Positions 1-7,276 of a stretch of DNA of 8,438 nt are shown here, one piece after another; position 1 is the first letter of the stretch, and each line of letters begins with the position of its first letter. The position numbers and the translations under genes were made by a program. The notes under the pieces are model-generated. The model ran no database searches, was not told the origin of the DNA, and saw only the letters and a program-made list of their open reading frames with translations. The stretch lies in the NCBI GenBank assembly GCA_030642205.1, contig DAOWOF010000088.1:1-8438 (forward strand). Reading direction: 5' to 3'. The DNA comes from Desulfobacteraceae bacterium. GTDB taxonomy: Bacteria; Desulfobacterota; DSM-4660; Desulfatiglandales; Desulfatiglandaceae.

Positions 1-1320
1 AATACTTATCATATATATCAGAATTGCTGCTAAAAATATCTTGATTATTCGGATGAGTTCAAAATGAACTTGATAATACCTGCTACTGAAATAGTAAGTT
101 AATGATATTTTATAGATAAAAGCTATGAGAGTGGCATAAGCAGCGCCATAGACGCCGTATTTTGGTATTAACATAAAATTAAGGATTAATATCAGAATTC
201 CATTTGAAAAATTAATATATGCCAGATAAATTGTTTTTTTGGTAATTAAAATACCCATATCAAGATGATATTGAAATGAAAAGATTGTAGTTGCCAAAAC
301 AATTACAGGCACGATCCTGTAGGCTGGCCAAAACTTTTCATCCGACATTATCATTAGAAGATCCTTTGAAAGAACAGACACTCCCAAGCCTACAAAAATC
401 ATCAGGCCTAAAAAATATGTAAATATCGTGCCAAATATTTTCTCGGAACCGTCCTTCTTGTAAAGCTCAAAGCGTCTGGGCTGAAATATCTGATTAAAAG
501 GTTGGGAGATAAAATACATAGGAAGAGTTCCAAAACGGTAGCCAAGAGAATATAGGCCGGCGTCTGCAATAGAGCAGTATCCTTTAATAAAGAACCTGTC
601 TGAAAGATGCACAATAAAAGCTCCAAACTGCGATGGAATAAGAGGCGCTCCAAATTTAAGCATTTCTTTAATTTTATCAGCTGAAAAATGCAATCCAATT
701 TTTTTAGATAATGGAGCTACAAGCGCCAGGGTCATAATAATTGATACTATTAATGTGGATATTAAAATGCCAAGGACACCAAGTTTCAGATAACAAACGA
801 AACAAATATTAAGCAATATCGCTAAAACCATCTTGCAAAATGATAAAGTCACGAACTTCAATGACTTCTGTTCAGCTCTCAAATAAGTATATCCTATATT
901 ATTCAATGACTGAAACCATAGTGACGCAAACGCTATCAGAAAGAAATAATAGAGTTCTGCAGAATCCAGGATAAGATGCGCCATTAACTTTGTAGAAAAT
1001 GACAGAAGGACTATGGCGAACAAACCAAATGTCGCAATAACAATAATGGCCGAACTAATAACCTCGTTACGATCTTTTATGTTTTCATACTTAAAGTAGA
1101 ATCTATATATCGCATCAGATATTGCTATGGTTAGTAGCATGACTATTATATCAGTCGATAAAGCAACGAGTTCTTTTATTCCATAATCATTTGGAGTTAA
1201 ATATCTTGTATATATTGGGAGAAGCAGCAAAGAAACAATTCGCTGCATAAAATTACCCAGGCTATATATGATTGTGTGCTTTGCTAGTAGCTTCGATTCT
1301 TTAAAAAGACTAATGGCCAT
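1..1320 (-). CDS. Wzx-type polysaccharide flippase, 3' end missing
   Basis: This is an open frame of 440 codons running from ATG at 1320 to the window edge without a stop, so the C-terminus lies outside. The product is a very hydrophobic membrane protein of the Wzx/RfbX (MOP superfamily) type, expected to move undecaprenyl-linked glycan units across the inner membrane. Family signatures are visible: an N-terminal segment LLLPIYTRYLTPNDYG (residues 32-47), a central GAPLIPSQFGAFI followed by SDRFFIKGY (224-248) and ADAGLYSLGYRFG (252-264), and IPKYGVYGAAYATLIAF (385-401). About ten or more hydrophobic stretches are spread along the chain. The family is usually about 430-510 residues, so only a small part should be missing. 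The start is the first ATG after an in-frame stop at 1348-1350. It has no clear Shine-Dalgarno site, but it gives the expected N-terminus. The gene is last of the cluster in this window. The family call is secure; the substrate is unknown. Confidence 0.93.
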   Translation of the reverse strand, partial: MAISLFKESKLLAKHTIIYSLGNFMQRIVSLLLLPIYTRYLTPNDYGIKELVALSTDIIVMLLTIAISDAIYRFYFKYENIKDRNEVISSAIIVIATFGLFAIVLLSFSTKLMAHLILDSAELYYFFLIAFASLWFQSLNNIGYTYLRAEQKSLKFVTLSFCKMVLAILLNICFVCYLKLGVLGILISTLIVSIIMTLALVAPLSKKIGLHFSADKIKEMLKFGAPLIPSQFGAFIVHLSDRFFIKGYCSIADAGLYSLGYRFGTLPMYFISQPFNQIFQPRRFELYKKDGSEKIFGTIFTYFLGLMIFVGLGVSVLSKDLLMIMSDEKFWPAYRIVPVIVLATTIFSFQYHLDMGILITKKTIYLAYINFSNGILILILNFMLIPKYGVYGAAYATLIAFIYKISLTYYFSSRYYQVHFELIRIIKIFLAAILIYMISI

Positions 1321-1433
1321 ATTTTTAAGGATATAGTTTATTAGAGCTTATTTTAATCAATATAATCGAATTCATATCAATCTGAATAGGCTTGGAATAC
1401 AGCATGAAAATTTAAATATGTTCAAGTTGTTTG
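1321..1433 (-). other. AT-rich intergenic spacer before flippase
   Basis: These 113 bases separate the amidoligase stop from the flippase start. I see no stem followed by a T-run that would terminate transcription on the minus strand. One weak sigma70-like pair lies here on the minus strand, TTCAGA and TATATT with 16 bases between them, but in sequence this AT-rich such matches are expected by chance. The flippase may be read from the upstream transcript or from a weak internal promoter. Confidence 0.3.
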
Positions 1434-2954
1434 TTAATTTTTCTTCATAATGTTTGAATCCGTATTAAATCCTGAAGCCCCTTTCCTGCAAAAACTGTCA
1501 AACTGTATTAAATAAGTGGCAAAAGGACCAAACCATGATATATTTATACTATATTTGCTATCAATAATAGATCGTAATATTCGTGGCAATAAAAAACCAG
1601 GCCTGATAAAGCCAAAACTTTTTTCTTTATAGGAATATTTTAATAATTCAATCGCAAACCGTCTGAACTGAGCTTGATCATAAACGATAGGTTTCTCCAT
1701 TTTTTTTGCAAAAGGGATAGATGAATATTCAGGAAATTCTATGCGCATTGCATCCTCCTGAAGATTTTTGCCTATCAGAAAATTGGCAGATAGAGATGTC
1801 AAGAAATCATAAACATTTTTATCCAGATATGGACTGTAAACATTATCCACTCCTTGTAAAATACAATAAGGGCAAAGAGCTACTTCTCGACGCGTTCTAT
1901 TTGCAAACATGAAAGAGCTGATAGGATTTGGCGCATTTACGTGATGTTTTAATTCCAGACCAAGATGATGAATTGCCTTTTCACGACTAAATTTATGATA
2001 GTATTTTGGCATAAATATCGTCTTTAATATTTTTTCTCTACCCTCTGTCATAAAATGTGATGCCAATTCATTGAGACGAGCAGACTGAAACAGTTCAAGA
2101 CGTTTCTCAGTCAAAAAACCTCTTGTAAGCACATCGCCTCCAATACCGTCATAAACAGTCTCGACTTTTCCTTCAAGATAATCTGCGACAACCATGAACC
2201 ATGTATGCTCATCAGAGCAAAAATTAGTTTTTTGGTTCTTTCTTAATTCAGTGTCAATTCTGGATTGATGCTGATCAAGCATAACATGTTTTAAGCTTAA
2301 TGACTTTGTTACCAGTTCTGCAATTTTATCATCTTCATAGGCGATGGGGGAATAATATCTAGTTGTAACACAATGTTCTGGTCGATAACCTAATGAATGT
2401 AATTCCAAAAGGATATGCCTTGAGTCTATCCCTCCGCTAAGAGGCAAAGCAAAATCATTGTTTTTAGGTTCTCGCCTCTTAATAGATTGTTTCAAAAGTG
2501 AAATATAGCCATCAATGGCGCTTTTCCAATCCATATGATTTTCTTTCATAATAGAACGGGATCTCGATAGATTAAGCTTTCCTTTTACCCATTCAAATTT
2601 AGAACATGGAGGGATAGCCTTTATTGCCTCAAATGGGGTATCATCGCTGATAAAGAAGCCTATCCTGAAAAAGACAGAAAGCGCTTCTTCATCTAATGTA
2701 ACCGGTGCGCCTAATTCGACTAATTTAAAAAGAGAAGTTGAAATTGCAAATTCATCTGGCATACTAAAATAATAAACAGGATAAAAACCATAACGATCAA
2801 TACTGACTATTAATCGATCTTCGAGCCACTGCCATTCACAATAAATACCATCGTCATTATTGTCAGGTATCCGATGCCCCAGCATGCGCCTGGTATCACC
2901 TTTAACATCATAGCTTTCCCCATTTTTACGTATATGAACATATGGTGCATTCAT
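1434..2954 (-). CDS. Asparagine-synthetase-like amidoligase without Cys2
   Basis: The 506-residue protein has the two-domain layout of class B asparagine synthetases. Residues 1-130 form a degenerate Ntn-type glutaminase domain: DRYGFYPVYYF (53-63) followed by the family linker RIGFF...FEAIKAIPP (97-116). Residues 145-430 form the ATP-binding synthetase domain, with the PP-loop SGGIDS at 173-178 and a second conserved loop, DGIGGD, at 269-274. The nucleophile Cys2 is absent, since the protein begins Met-Asn-Ala, so ammonia cannot be released from glutamine in the usual way. The PP-loop looks intact, so adenylation of a carboxylate and attack by an amine or free ammonia remain possible. Such proteins recur in polysaccharide clusters, where the product is usually unknown. 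The start is supported by AGGAG at 2966-2970, 11 bases upstream, a slightly long spacing. It lies between the glycosyltransferase and the flippase. The family is secure; a role in modifying a sugar or its substituent is inferred, and true asparagine synthesis is unlikely. Confidence 0.9.
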   Translation of the reverse strand: MNAPYVHIRKNGESYDVKGDTRRMLGHRIPDNNDDGIYCEWQWLEDRLIVSIDRYGFYPVYYFSMPDEFAISTSLFKLVELGAPVTLDEEALSVFFRIGFFISDDTPFEAIKAIPPCSKFEWVKGKLNLSRSRSIMKENHMDWKSAIDGYISLLKQSIKRREPKNNDFALPLSGGIDSRHILLELHSLGYRPEHCVTTRYYSPIAYEDDKIAELVTKSLSLKHVMLDQHQSRIDTELRKNQKTNFCSDEHTWFMVVADYLEGKVETVYDGIGGDVLTRGFLTEKRLELFQSARLNELASHFMTEGREKILKTIFMPKYYHKFSREKAIHHLGLELKHHVNAPNPISSFMFANRTRREVALCPYCILQGVDNVYSPYLDKNVYDFLTSLSANFLIGKNLQEDAMRIEFPEYSSIPFAKKMEKPIVYDQAQFRRFAIELLKYSYKEKSFGFIRPGFLLPRILRSIIDSKYSINISWFGPFATYLIQFDSFCRKGASGFNTDSNIMKKN

Positions 2955-3055
2955 TTTCTTGATTTCTCCTTTTAAGAATCTATCCCAATGAACTTTTACC
3001 TAAAGGATCTCTTCGAGATCATTAGCTAAATTAAGGAAATATTACCAAGAGTTAC
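2955..3055 (-). other. Spacer with Shine-Dalgarno site and short dyad
   Basis: This is the 101-base gap between the glycosyltransferase and the amidoligase. It contains the ribosome binding site AGGAG (2966-2970) and a perfect 6-bp dyad, GATCTC and GAGATC, around a 3-base loop (3006-3020). On the minus strand the dyad is followed by CTTTAGG rather than a T-run, so it is a poor intrinsic terminator. No gene is visible here. Confidence 0.35.
2966..2970 (-). promoter_or_regulatory. Shine-Dalgarno site of the amidoligase gene
   Basis: AGGAG on the minus strand lies 11 bases before the ATG at 2954, within AAAAGGAGA. It supports the Met-Asn-Ala start, and hence the absence of a cysteine at position 2. 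Confidence 0.7.
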
Positions 3056-4330
3056 TTAAAGTTTATCAAGGTGTAATGCCAATCTTTTAGATAAGTTCCT
3101 TCTTTCATATTTCCTTATAAATTCAATATTTGGCATAAATTTTAAAGTAGAATTATTATCAGTATCTAAAATATCTGATATCGCCTGTGCAACTAAAGTT
3201 GGATCATTTGGCCTGACTACAATGCCAAGACCACTTTTTATTAATAAATCACTTAAATCTCCATGCCTGGTAATAGCTAAAATTGGTTTCAGCGCATACA
3301 GGTACTCAAATGTCTTTGCGGGTATCTCAGATGATGGGAAAAGATTGCCTCCCAATAAAATTAAAAGCAAATCACTGTTCAACATATATTGAAGCGCGAC
3401 CTCATGTGGCTGAAACTTCAAACATGTCACTACATTATCCAGACCAAGATCAGATATCTTTTTACGAGTAGCAAGGCCGATGCCACCTATTAATCTAATC
3501 CTTATTTTATTACGAAAATTATCATGCTCTTCTAAAAATATTTTAATTCCTTCAAAAAATTCATCTGCTGTGCCATCATACAAGGTTCCGGTATATGTTA
3601 TGATAAATTTATCTTTAATATCCTTTGTTGTTTTGGTAATTGAATGAAAATCATCAGGATCATATCCATTTTCAATAAAAGTTATTTTATCCCTGATATT
3701 TTCTGGAAATTGCTCTGCCAATTCTTTGGATTCACCATTAGTTATCGTAATAATCTTGCTACTATTACGAATAACAATATCCTTGAGCTTTTTTTCAAAC
3801 CATGAGAACAGCTTATTCCTTTTATTAATTTGAAAATATGCTTCATCAGCCCATGGATCTCTGAAATCAACTACATATTTAATGGCAAATATTTTATGTA
3901 AAATATACGTTACAAGATGAGATGAATGAGGAGGAGAGGTAGAATACATAAGATCAACCCCTTCTGATCTTATAATTTTTATTGCTCTAAAAAGGCATAT
4001 TGGAGTCCAGAAAACATGCGAATCAGGAATACAGATATATTTACAAAGCCGATTTTTGATTTTGGCCAGCATTGTTAATACAAAACCTTGATCATTATTG
4101 ATTAACCATTTTGCAGGATCTATATCTCTTGTAAAATATACTTTTGCTTCTGGATGAATCTGCTTGAGTAAACTGTTATCATAAAAAAATCTCTTAAGAT
4201 TTACTTTAGGTGCAATTACTATAGGCCTCCAACCAAACTCGGGCAGGTATTTACAATACTTTAATGTTCTGAAAACACCCACAAACGGCGCAGGTGGAAA
4301 AGCATATGTAATAATCAATATTTTTCGCAT
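3056..4330 (-). CDS. GT4-type glycosyltransferase
   Basis: The 424-residue protein has the GT-B fold layout of family-4 (glycosyl transferases group 1) enzymes, which move a sugar from a nucleotide donor to a lipid-linked glycan at the cytoplasmic membrane. The N-terminal Rossmann domain begins MRKILIITYAFPP, the family's usual opening, followed by GVFRTLKYCKYLPEFGW. FRDPWADE (156-163) is the motif often seen in WbuB/WcaI-like transferases. The linker carries ENGYDPDDF (220-228). The donor-binding domain starts with YTGTLYDG (246-253) and contains IPAKTFEYLYALKPIL (336-351), whose Lys and Glu are the usual nucleotide-sugar contacts. There is no signal peptide or clear transmembrane helix. The start is 6 bases after the stop of the upstream deacetylase and has no good Shine-Dalgarno site, so translation probably depends on coupling. 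Sugar and linkage cannot be read from the sequence. Confidence 0.92.
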   Translation of the reverse strand: MRKILIITYAFPPAPFVGVFRTLKYCKYLPEFGWRPIVIAPKVNLKRFFYDNSLLKQIHPEAKVYFTRDIDPAKWLINNDQGFVLTMLAKIKNRLCKYICIPDSHVFWTPICLFRAIKIIRSEGVDLMYSTSPPHSSHLVTYILHKIFAIKYVVDFRDPWADEAYFQINKRNKLFSWFEKKLKDIVIRNSSKIITITNGESKELAEQFPENIRDKITFIENGYDPDDFHSITKTTKDIKDKFIITYTGTLYDGTADEFFEGIKIFLEEHDNFRNKIRIRLIGGIGLATRKKISDLGLDNVVTCLKFQPHEVALQYMLNSDLLLILLGGNLFPSSEIPAKTFEYLYALKPILAITRHGDLSDLLIKSGLGIVVRPNDPTLVAQAISDILDTDNNSTLKFMPNIEFIRKYERRNLSKRLALHLDKL

Positions 4331-4336
4331 AATAAA

Positions 4337-5179
4337 TCAGGTTAATCGCTCTTTAATATTAGTTATCTTCTTGATCCACTTATCACATCCAACCAGTTTG
4401 TTTCTAAAATTACGGATATCATCGTACCAGGCAATATGCATTCTCTTTAATCGAAACACATCATCGCCAGGTTTATTTATCCCGGTTATAGTTGTACATG
4501 CGGCTAGAATCTTTAAGGCTTCTAATTTTTGGATAACAATTTCATTAAAAGTACTTGCCCCACCATAGGGGTAAGCAAATAAATCAGTTTTAATTCCATG
4601 CTTTTCAAGATTAGATAGCCCTACAGATAATTCATCATCTAACGCAGATGCATCCTGACCAGACAATCTAACATGTGATTTGGTATGGAATCCAAAAGTT
4701 ACCAAATCCGAATCTATTTGGATCTCTTGAATCTGATTATAATCCAAAGACCTTGCATGTATTCCTTTTTCAAGCAAATAATCAAAATTACGAGGCCTGT
4801 CAACATATGAGGAAATAAGAAAGATTGTCGCTGGATAATTATATTTTTTTAATATTGGCCACGCGTTTAAATAATTATCTTCATACCCATCATCAAAGGT
4901 TATGATTATAGATTTTTTTGGCAAGGAGCTTTTACACAGGATATATTCTATTCCCTTTTTTAACGATATTACATTATACCCACATTTCTTTAGATAATTC
5001 ATTTGGATATCGAACAAATTCTCAGGAACAGTCCGGCCTATATCATCCTTATTATCAATAAGATCAGTTACAGAATGATACATAAGAATAATCAGGCCAT
5101 TTTCATAACCGGATACCTTATTATAGCGAACTTTTATATAACACAATATATCTTGAATAATTTGCTTGATAGAATTCAT
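4337..5179 (-). CDS. NodB-type polysaccharide deacetylase (short form)
   Basis: This is a carbohydrate esterase family 4 protein of 280 residues, expected to remove N-acetyl groups from amino sugars with a bound metal ion. The motifs appear in order: LMYHSV at 32-37; TFDDGYEDNY at 94-103, with Asp96 and Asp97 as base and metal ligand; HTKSH at 165-169, with both metal-binding histidines; and FAYPYG at 201-206. All catalytic residues I can identify are present. Little lies between the first Asp motif and the His motif, in contrast with the neighbouring deacetylase. The N-terminus is mixed hydrophobic and basic (MNSIKQIIQDILCYIKV) and is not a convincing signal peptide, so a cytoplasmic or membrane-peripheral site is likely. 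The ATG directly follows the TAG stop of the previous gene with no spacer (TAGATG), and only a weak AAGAG precedes it, which points to translational coupling. The acetylated substrate is unknown. Confidence 0.93.
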   Translation of the reverse strand: MNSIKQIIQDILCYIKVRYNKVSGYENGLIILMYHSVTDLIDNKDDIGRTVPENLFDIQMNYLKKCGYNVISLKKGIEYILCKSSLPKKSIIITFDDGYEDNYLNAWPILKKYNYPATIFLISSYVDRPRNFDYLLEKGIHARSLDYNQIQEIQIDSDLVTFGFHTKSHVRLSGQDASALDDELSVGLSNLEKHGIKTDLFAYPYGGASTFNEIVIQKLEALKILAACTTITGINKPGDDVFRLKRMHIAWYDDIRNFRNKLVGCDKWIKKITNIKERLT

Positions 5180-6214
5180 CTAAAATACTCTTTTGGGTTT
5201 TGGTAATGTACTGTTTCCCAAGACATAATAACGTTTTGTTAATACACGTGATATTTCATTTTTCAGATCAGATATCCCTGAAATATTAGCCAGGAATGAT
5301 TTGTCAAATTTTTTAGGAGTTGGAAATCGTCTCAAGGCATAACGATTGTTATTAGTAACAACCCCCCTGATCATCGTAAAAGCAAACAATAAGCCTGTTT
5401 CTTTTAATATCTTTATATTCTCCAAGGTAAAATCATTCGACATACCATTTGGATATGCAAAGGAATACACTTCTTTTTGTATTTCTTTTTCAATTCGTTT
5501 CTTTGATTGAGCAATCTCAATTCTGGCATCATCATTATTAATTTTTGATAATATTTCATGCCTGCACGTATGAGCTCCAAAAGATATGCCATTTGATGAT
5601 AATTCCCTTACCTGATCCCAATTCATAGCTGCATATTTTTTAGTTGGCAAATCCGGAACCGCAACATCTAACCTGTCTGCTATTTTTTTTAAAAAGGCCA
5701 TCCGATCTTCACGATTAAGCATAAAGGCAAAATCCACTATGACTCTCCTCGACTTCATCCTGGCAGATAAACTATTGAAGCAAAGTTTAAAAGGAGTGCT
5801 ATTAATAATTAAATCAACTTTTGTATGCCGTGTGTTTTCAACTATATAACGATAAATATCATGCCATATCCACATCTTCCCATCAATAAAATCTGTGGCC
5901 AGAAAAAATACCGCGGGAGCAGAATGCTTCTTTAAAACAGGAAAAGCATTATAATAATTATCCGCATAACCATCATCAAAAGTAATTAATAATGCGTTAT
6001 CTATTTTATTTTTTTTATTCAGGATGTCAGAAAAATCTGACAAAGATATTATATTAAATTTTCTTTTTAAATATTTAATCTGTTCCTCAAAATCAGCTAC
6101 TTTTATTCCAAAATAATCATTATAATTATTAACTCTATGGTAACATATTACCCTGGGAGAATGCTTGGTAAGCCAAAGATAAAGGTTAGAAAAAAAGGAA
6201 TAATACAGGAACAT
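5180..6214 (-). CDS. NodB-type polysaccharide deacetylase (insert form)
   Basis: This is a second carbohydrate esterase family 4 protein, 344 residues, and not a close copy of its neighbour. The motifs are CYHRV at 24-28; TFDDGYADNY at 78-87, with Asp80 and Asp81; HTCRH at 215-219; and FAYPNG at 252-257. Between the first and second motifs lies an extra segment of roughly 80 residues (about 112-195) starting near MWIWHDIYRYI. This resembles the Trp-rich insertion found in many deacetylases of exopolysaccharide clusters. The N-terminus MFLYYSFFSNLYLWL is hydrophobic but lacks the basic start and cleavage site of a signal peptide, so it could be a short membrane anchor. The start is well supported by AGGAGG at 6223-6228, 8 bases upstream. 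It probably acts on an N-acetylated sugar of the same glycan as its neighbour, at a different residue or stage; that is inference. Confidence 0.94.
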   Translation of the reverse strand: MFLYYSFFSNLYLWLTKHSPRVICYHRVNNYNDYFGIKVADFEEQIKYLKRKFNIISLSDFSDILNKKNKIDNALLITFDDGYADNYYNAFPVLKKHSAPAVFFLATDFIDGKMWIWHDIYRYIVENTRHTKVDLIINSTPFKLCFNSLSARMKSRRVIVDFAFMLNREDRMAFLKKIADRLDVAVPDLPTKKYAAMNWDQVRELSSNGISFGAHTCRHEILSKINNDDARIEIAQSKKRIEKEIQKEVYSFAYPNGMSNDFTLENIKILKETGLLFAFTMIRGVVTNNNRYALRRFPTPKKFDKSFLANISGISDLKNEISRVLTKRYYVLGNSTLPKPKRVF

Positions 6215-6222
6215 TAGGCATG

Positions 6223-6228
6223 CCTCCT
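6223..6228 (-). promoter_or_regulatory. Shine-Dalgarno site overlapping upstream stop
   Basis: A full AGGAGG on the minus strand lies 8 bases before the ATG of the insert-form deacetylase. Its first two bases are part of the TAG stop of the GNAT gene (6227-6229), so ribosomes finishing one gene arrive on the binding site of the next. An ATG at 6219-6221 is only one base from this site, out of frame and soon stopped, so it is not the start. Confidence 0.85.
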
Positions 6229-7276
6229 ACATATCATCATTACTTTGCATTATTAACCACTTATGGTAATTTGAAAGGGCATCATATCTTCTTGAAGCCT
6301 GACCTGAAAAAGCCACATACACGGCATGATCTTCTTTCCTCTCAATGAAACCTTGACGCCTTAATCCGGCCATTAATTTATCGTTTCTGGCGAAAGAAAG
6401 ACCAATAGAGTCAGCCCCCAAGTTTCTTGCATGTTTTGTAAAACAAGCCCATAGTAAATCTGCTTTATGCAATTCTTGTACAGATGCAAAATCTCTTACT
6501 TCTATTGATGATTTGTTAATACGATAAACTATATACCCCTGAAGATCTTGATCCTTATTAAAAACAGCGAATATATTATTAATGCTATAAGGGGATAGCC
6601 GGAATTTCCAATTCATATAGTTTACACTACGTTCTTTCAAAACCATAAATTCAGATAGATTCTCTTTCCAGATAGATTCAAATCGTTCATCAAAATCTCC
6701 AAGAACCATATTCGTTAATTTTCCGTTCCCACAAGATCCAATTCGAAAAGAAAATGCCCTCATAACATAATTGGCAAATGGCCCTATAGCTGCATAGACC
6801 CAGTCTCCAAAACCTAATTTTGAAAAAATCAACCTGGAAGTAAGGATCTTGACAACCCTTACGTTTTTTCCCAATACTTTAAATCCTGCCCTTTTCAATA
6901 TAGGTTCAGATGCCTTATTCGGAAAACTAAGTATAAATTCAAGGCGATCTTCCTGAACAGATGACAGGATGGCCCGTATAAGCCGGAGAGCTGGCCCCGC
7001 AGTTCTATGCTCTTTCTGTACTAGAAAGTCTCCGGCAATACCAGCTTTGATGGTTGTGCCTTCAACACAAAATGATGCAGGGAAAAGCGCCACGCAACCA
7101 ACAAACTGTTGAGAATCATCATGTCGCACTAAGTAAACCTCTGCTTTTCCAGCAGGATTTCCTTCATAAATCCATTTATATCTTTTGGAAAAATCATAGT
7201 TCGTTTCATTTTTCCAAATATTTAAAATTGCTTTTTTGTGCTTTTTCAAGTCAGCTTTTACTATTGAATAGCTCAT
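6227..7276 (-). CDS. GNAT-superfamily acyltransferase with two GNAT-like halves
   Basis: The 349-residue protein starts with a recognisable GNAT domain (about 1-145). Motif A is seen as GDFLVQKEHRTAGPALRLI (82-100), where Arg91, Gly94 and Ala96 form the RxxGxA pyrophosphate-binding loop for acyl-CoA. The domain closes with ASEPILKRAGFKVLG (122-136). After a middle segment (about 146-215), a second GNAT-like half follows. NWKFRLSPY (222-230) precedes the strands IFAVFNKDQDLQGYIVYRI (235-253), and RNDKLMAGLRRQGFIERK (297-314) closes it in the same way as the first half. The second half lacks an obvious RxxGxG loop, so it may bind the acceptor or be structural. Related double-GNAT proteins occur beside polysaccharide deacetylases in exopolysaccharide clusters. 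The likely reaction is transfer of an acyl group from CoA to an amine, perhaps one freed by the adjacent deacetylases, but this is inferred. No strong ribosome binding site precedes the ATG. It is the first gene of the tight cluster. Confidence 0.85.
   Translation of the reverse strand: MSYSIVKADLKKHKKAILNIWKNETNYDFSKRYKWIYEGNPAGKAEVYLVRHDDSQQFVGCVALFPASFCVEGTTIKAGIAGDFLVQKEHRTAGPALRLIRAILSSVQEDRLEFILSFPNKASEPILKRAGFKVLGKNVRVVKILTSRLIFSKLGFGDWVYAAIGPFANYVMRAFSFRIGSCGNGKLTNMVLGDFDERFESIWKENLSEFMVLKERSVNYMNWKFRLSPYSINNIFAVFNKDQDLQGYIVYRINKSSIEVRDFASVQELHKADLLWACFTKHARNLGADSIGLSFARNDKLMAGLRRQGFIERKEDHAVYVAFSGQASRRYDALSNYHKWLIMQSNDDM

Noticed and set aside
408..698. A 96-codon minus-strand frame.
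   Set aside because: It lies in another frame inside the flippase gene, whose reading frame is open across 1-1320 and has clear family motifs.
1721..1912. A plus-strand frame of 63 codons.
   Set aside because: It is antisense to the amidoligase, has no recognisable product, and the minus-strand frame carries the family motifs.
3006..3020. A 6-bp dyad considered as an intrinsic terminator after the glycosyltransferase gene.
   Set aside because: The stem is short, the loop has 3 bases and no T-run follows on the transcribed strand.
3283..3471. A plus-strand frame of 62 codons.
   Set aside because: It is antisense to the conserved donor-binding domain of the glycosyltransferase.
4371..5206. 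Two plus-strand frames (4371-4568 and 5003-5206).
   Set aside because: Both are antisense to the deacetylase genes and show no protein family features.
6216..6225. A perfect 10-base palindrome, AGGCATGCCT, between the Shine-Dalgarno site and the start of the insert-form deacetylase.
   Set aside because: With no loop it cannot form a useful hairpin, and a palindrome of this size is expected by chance.
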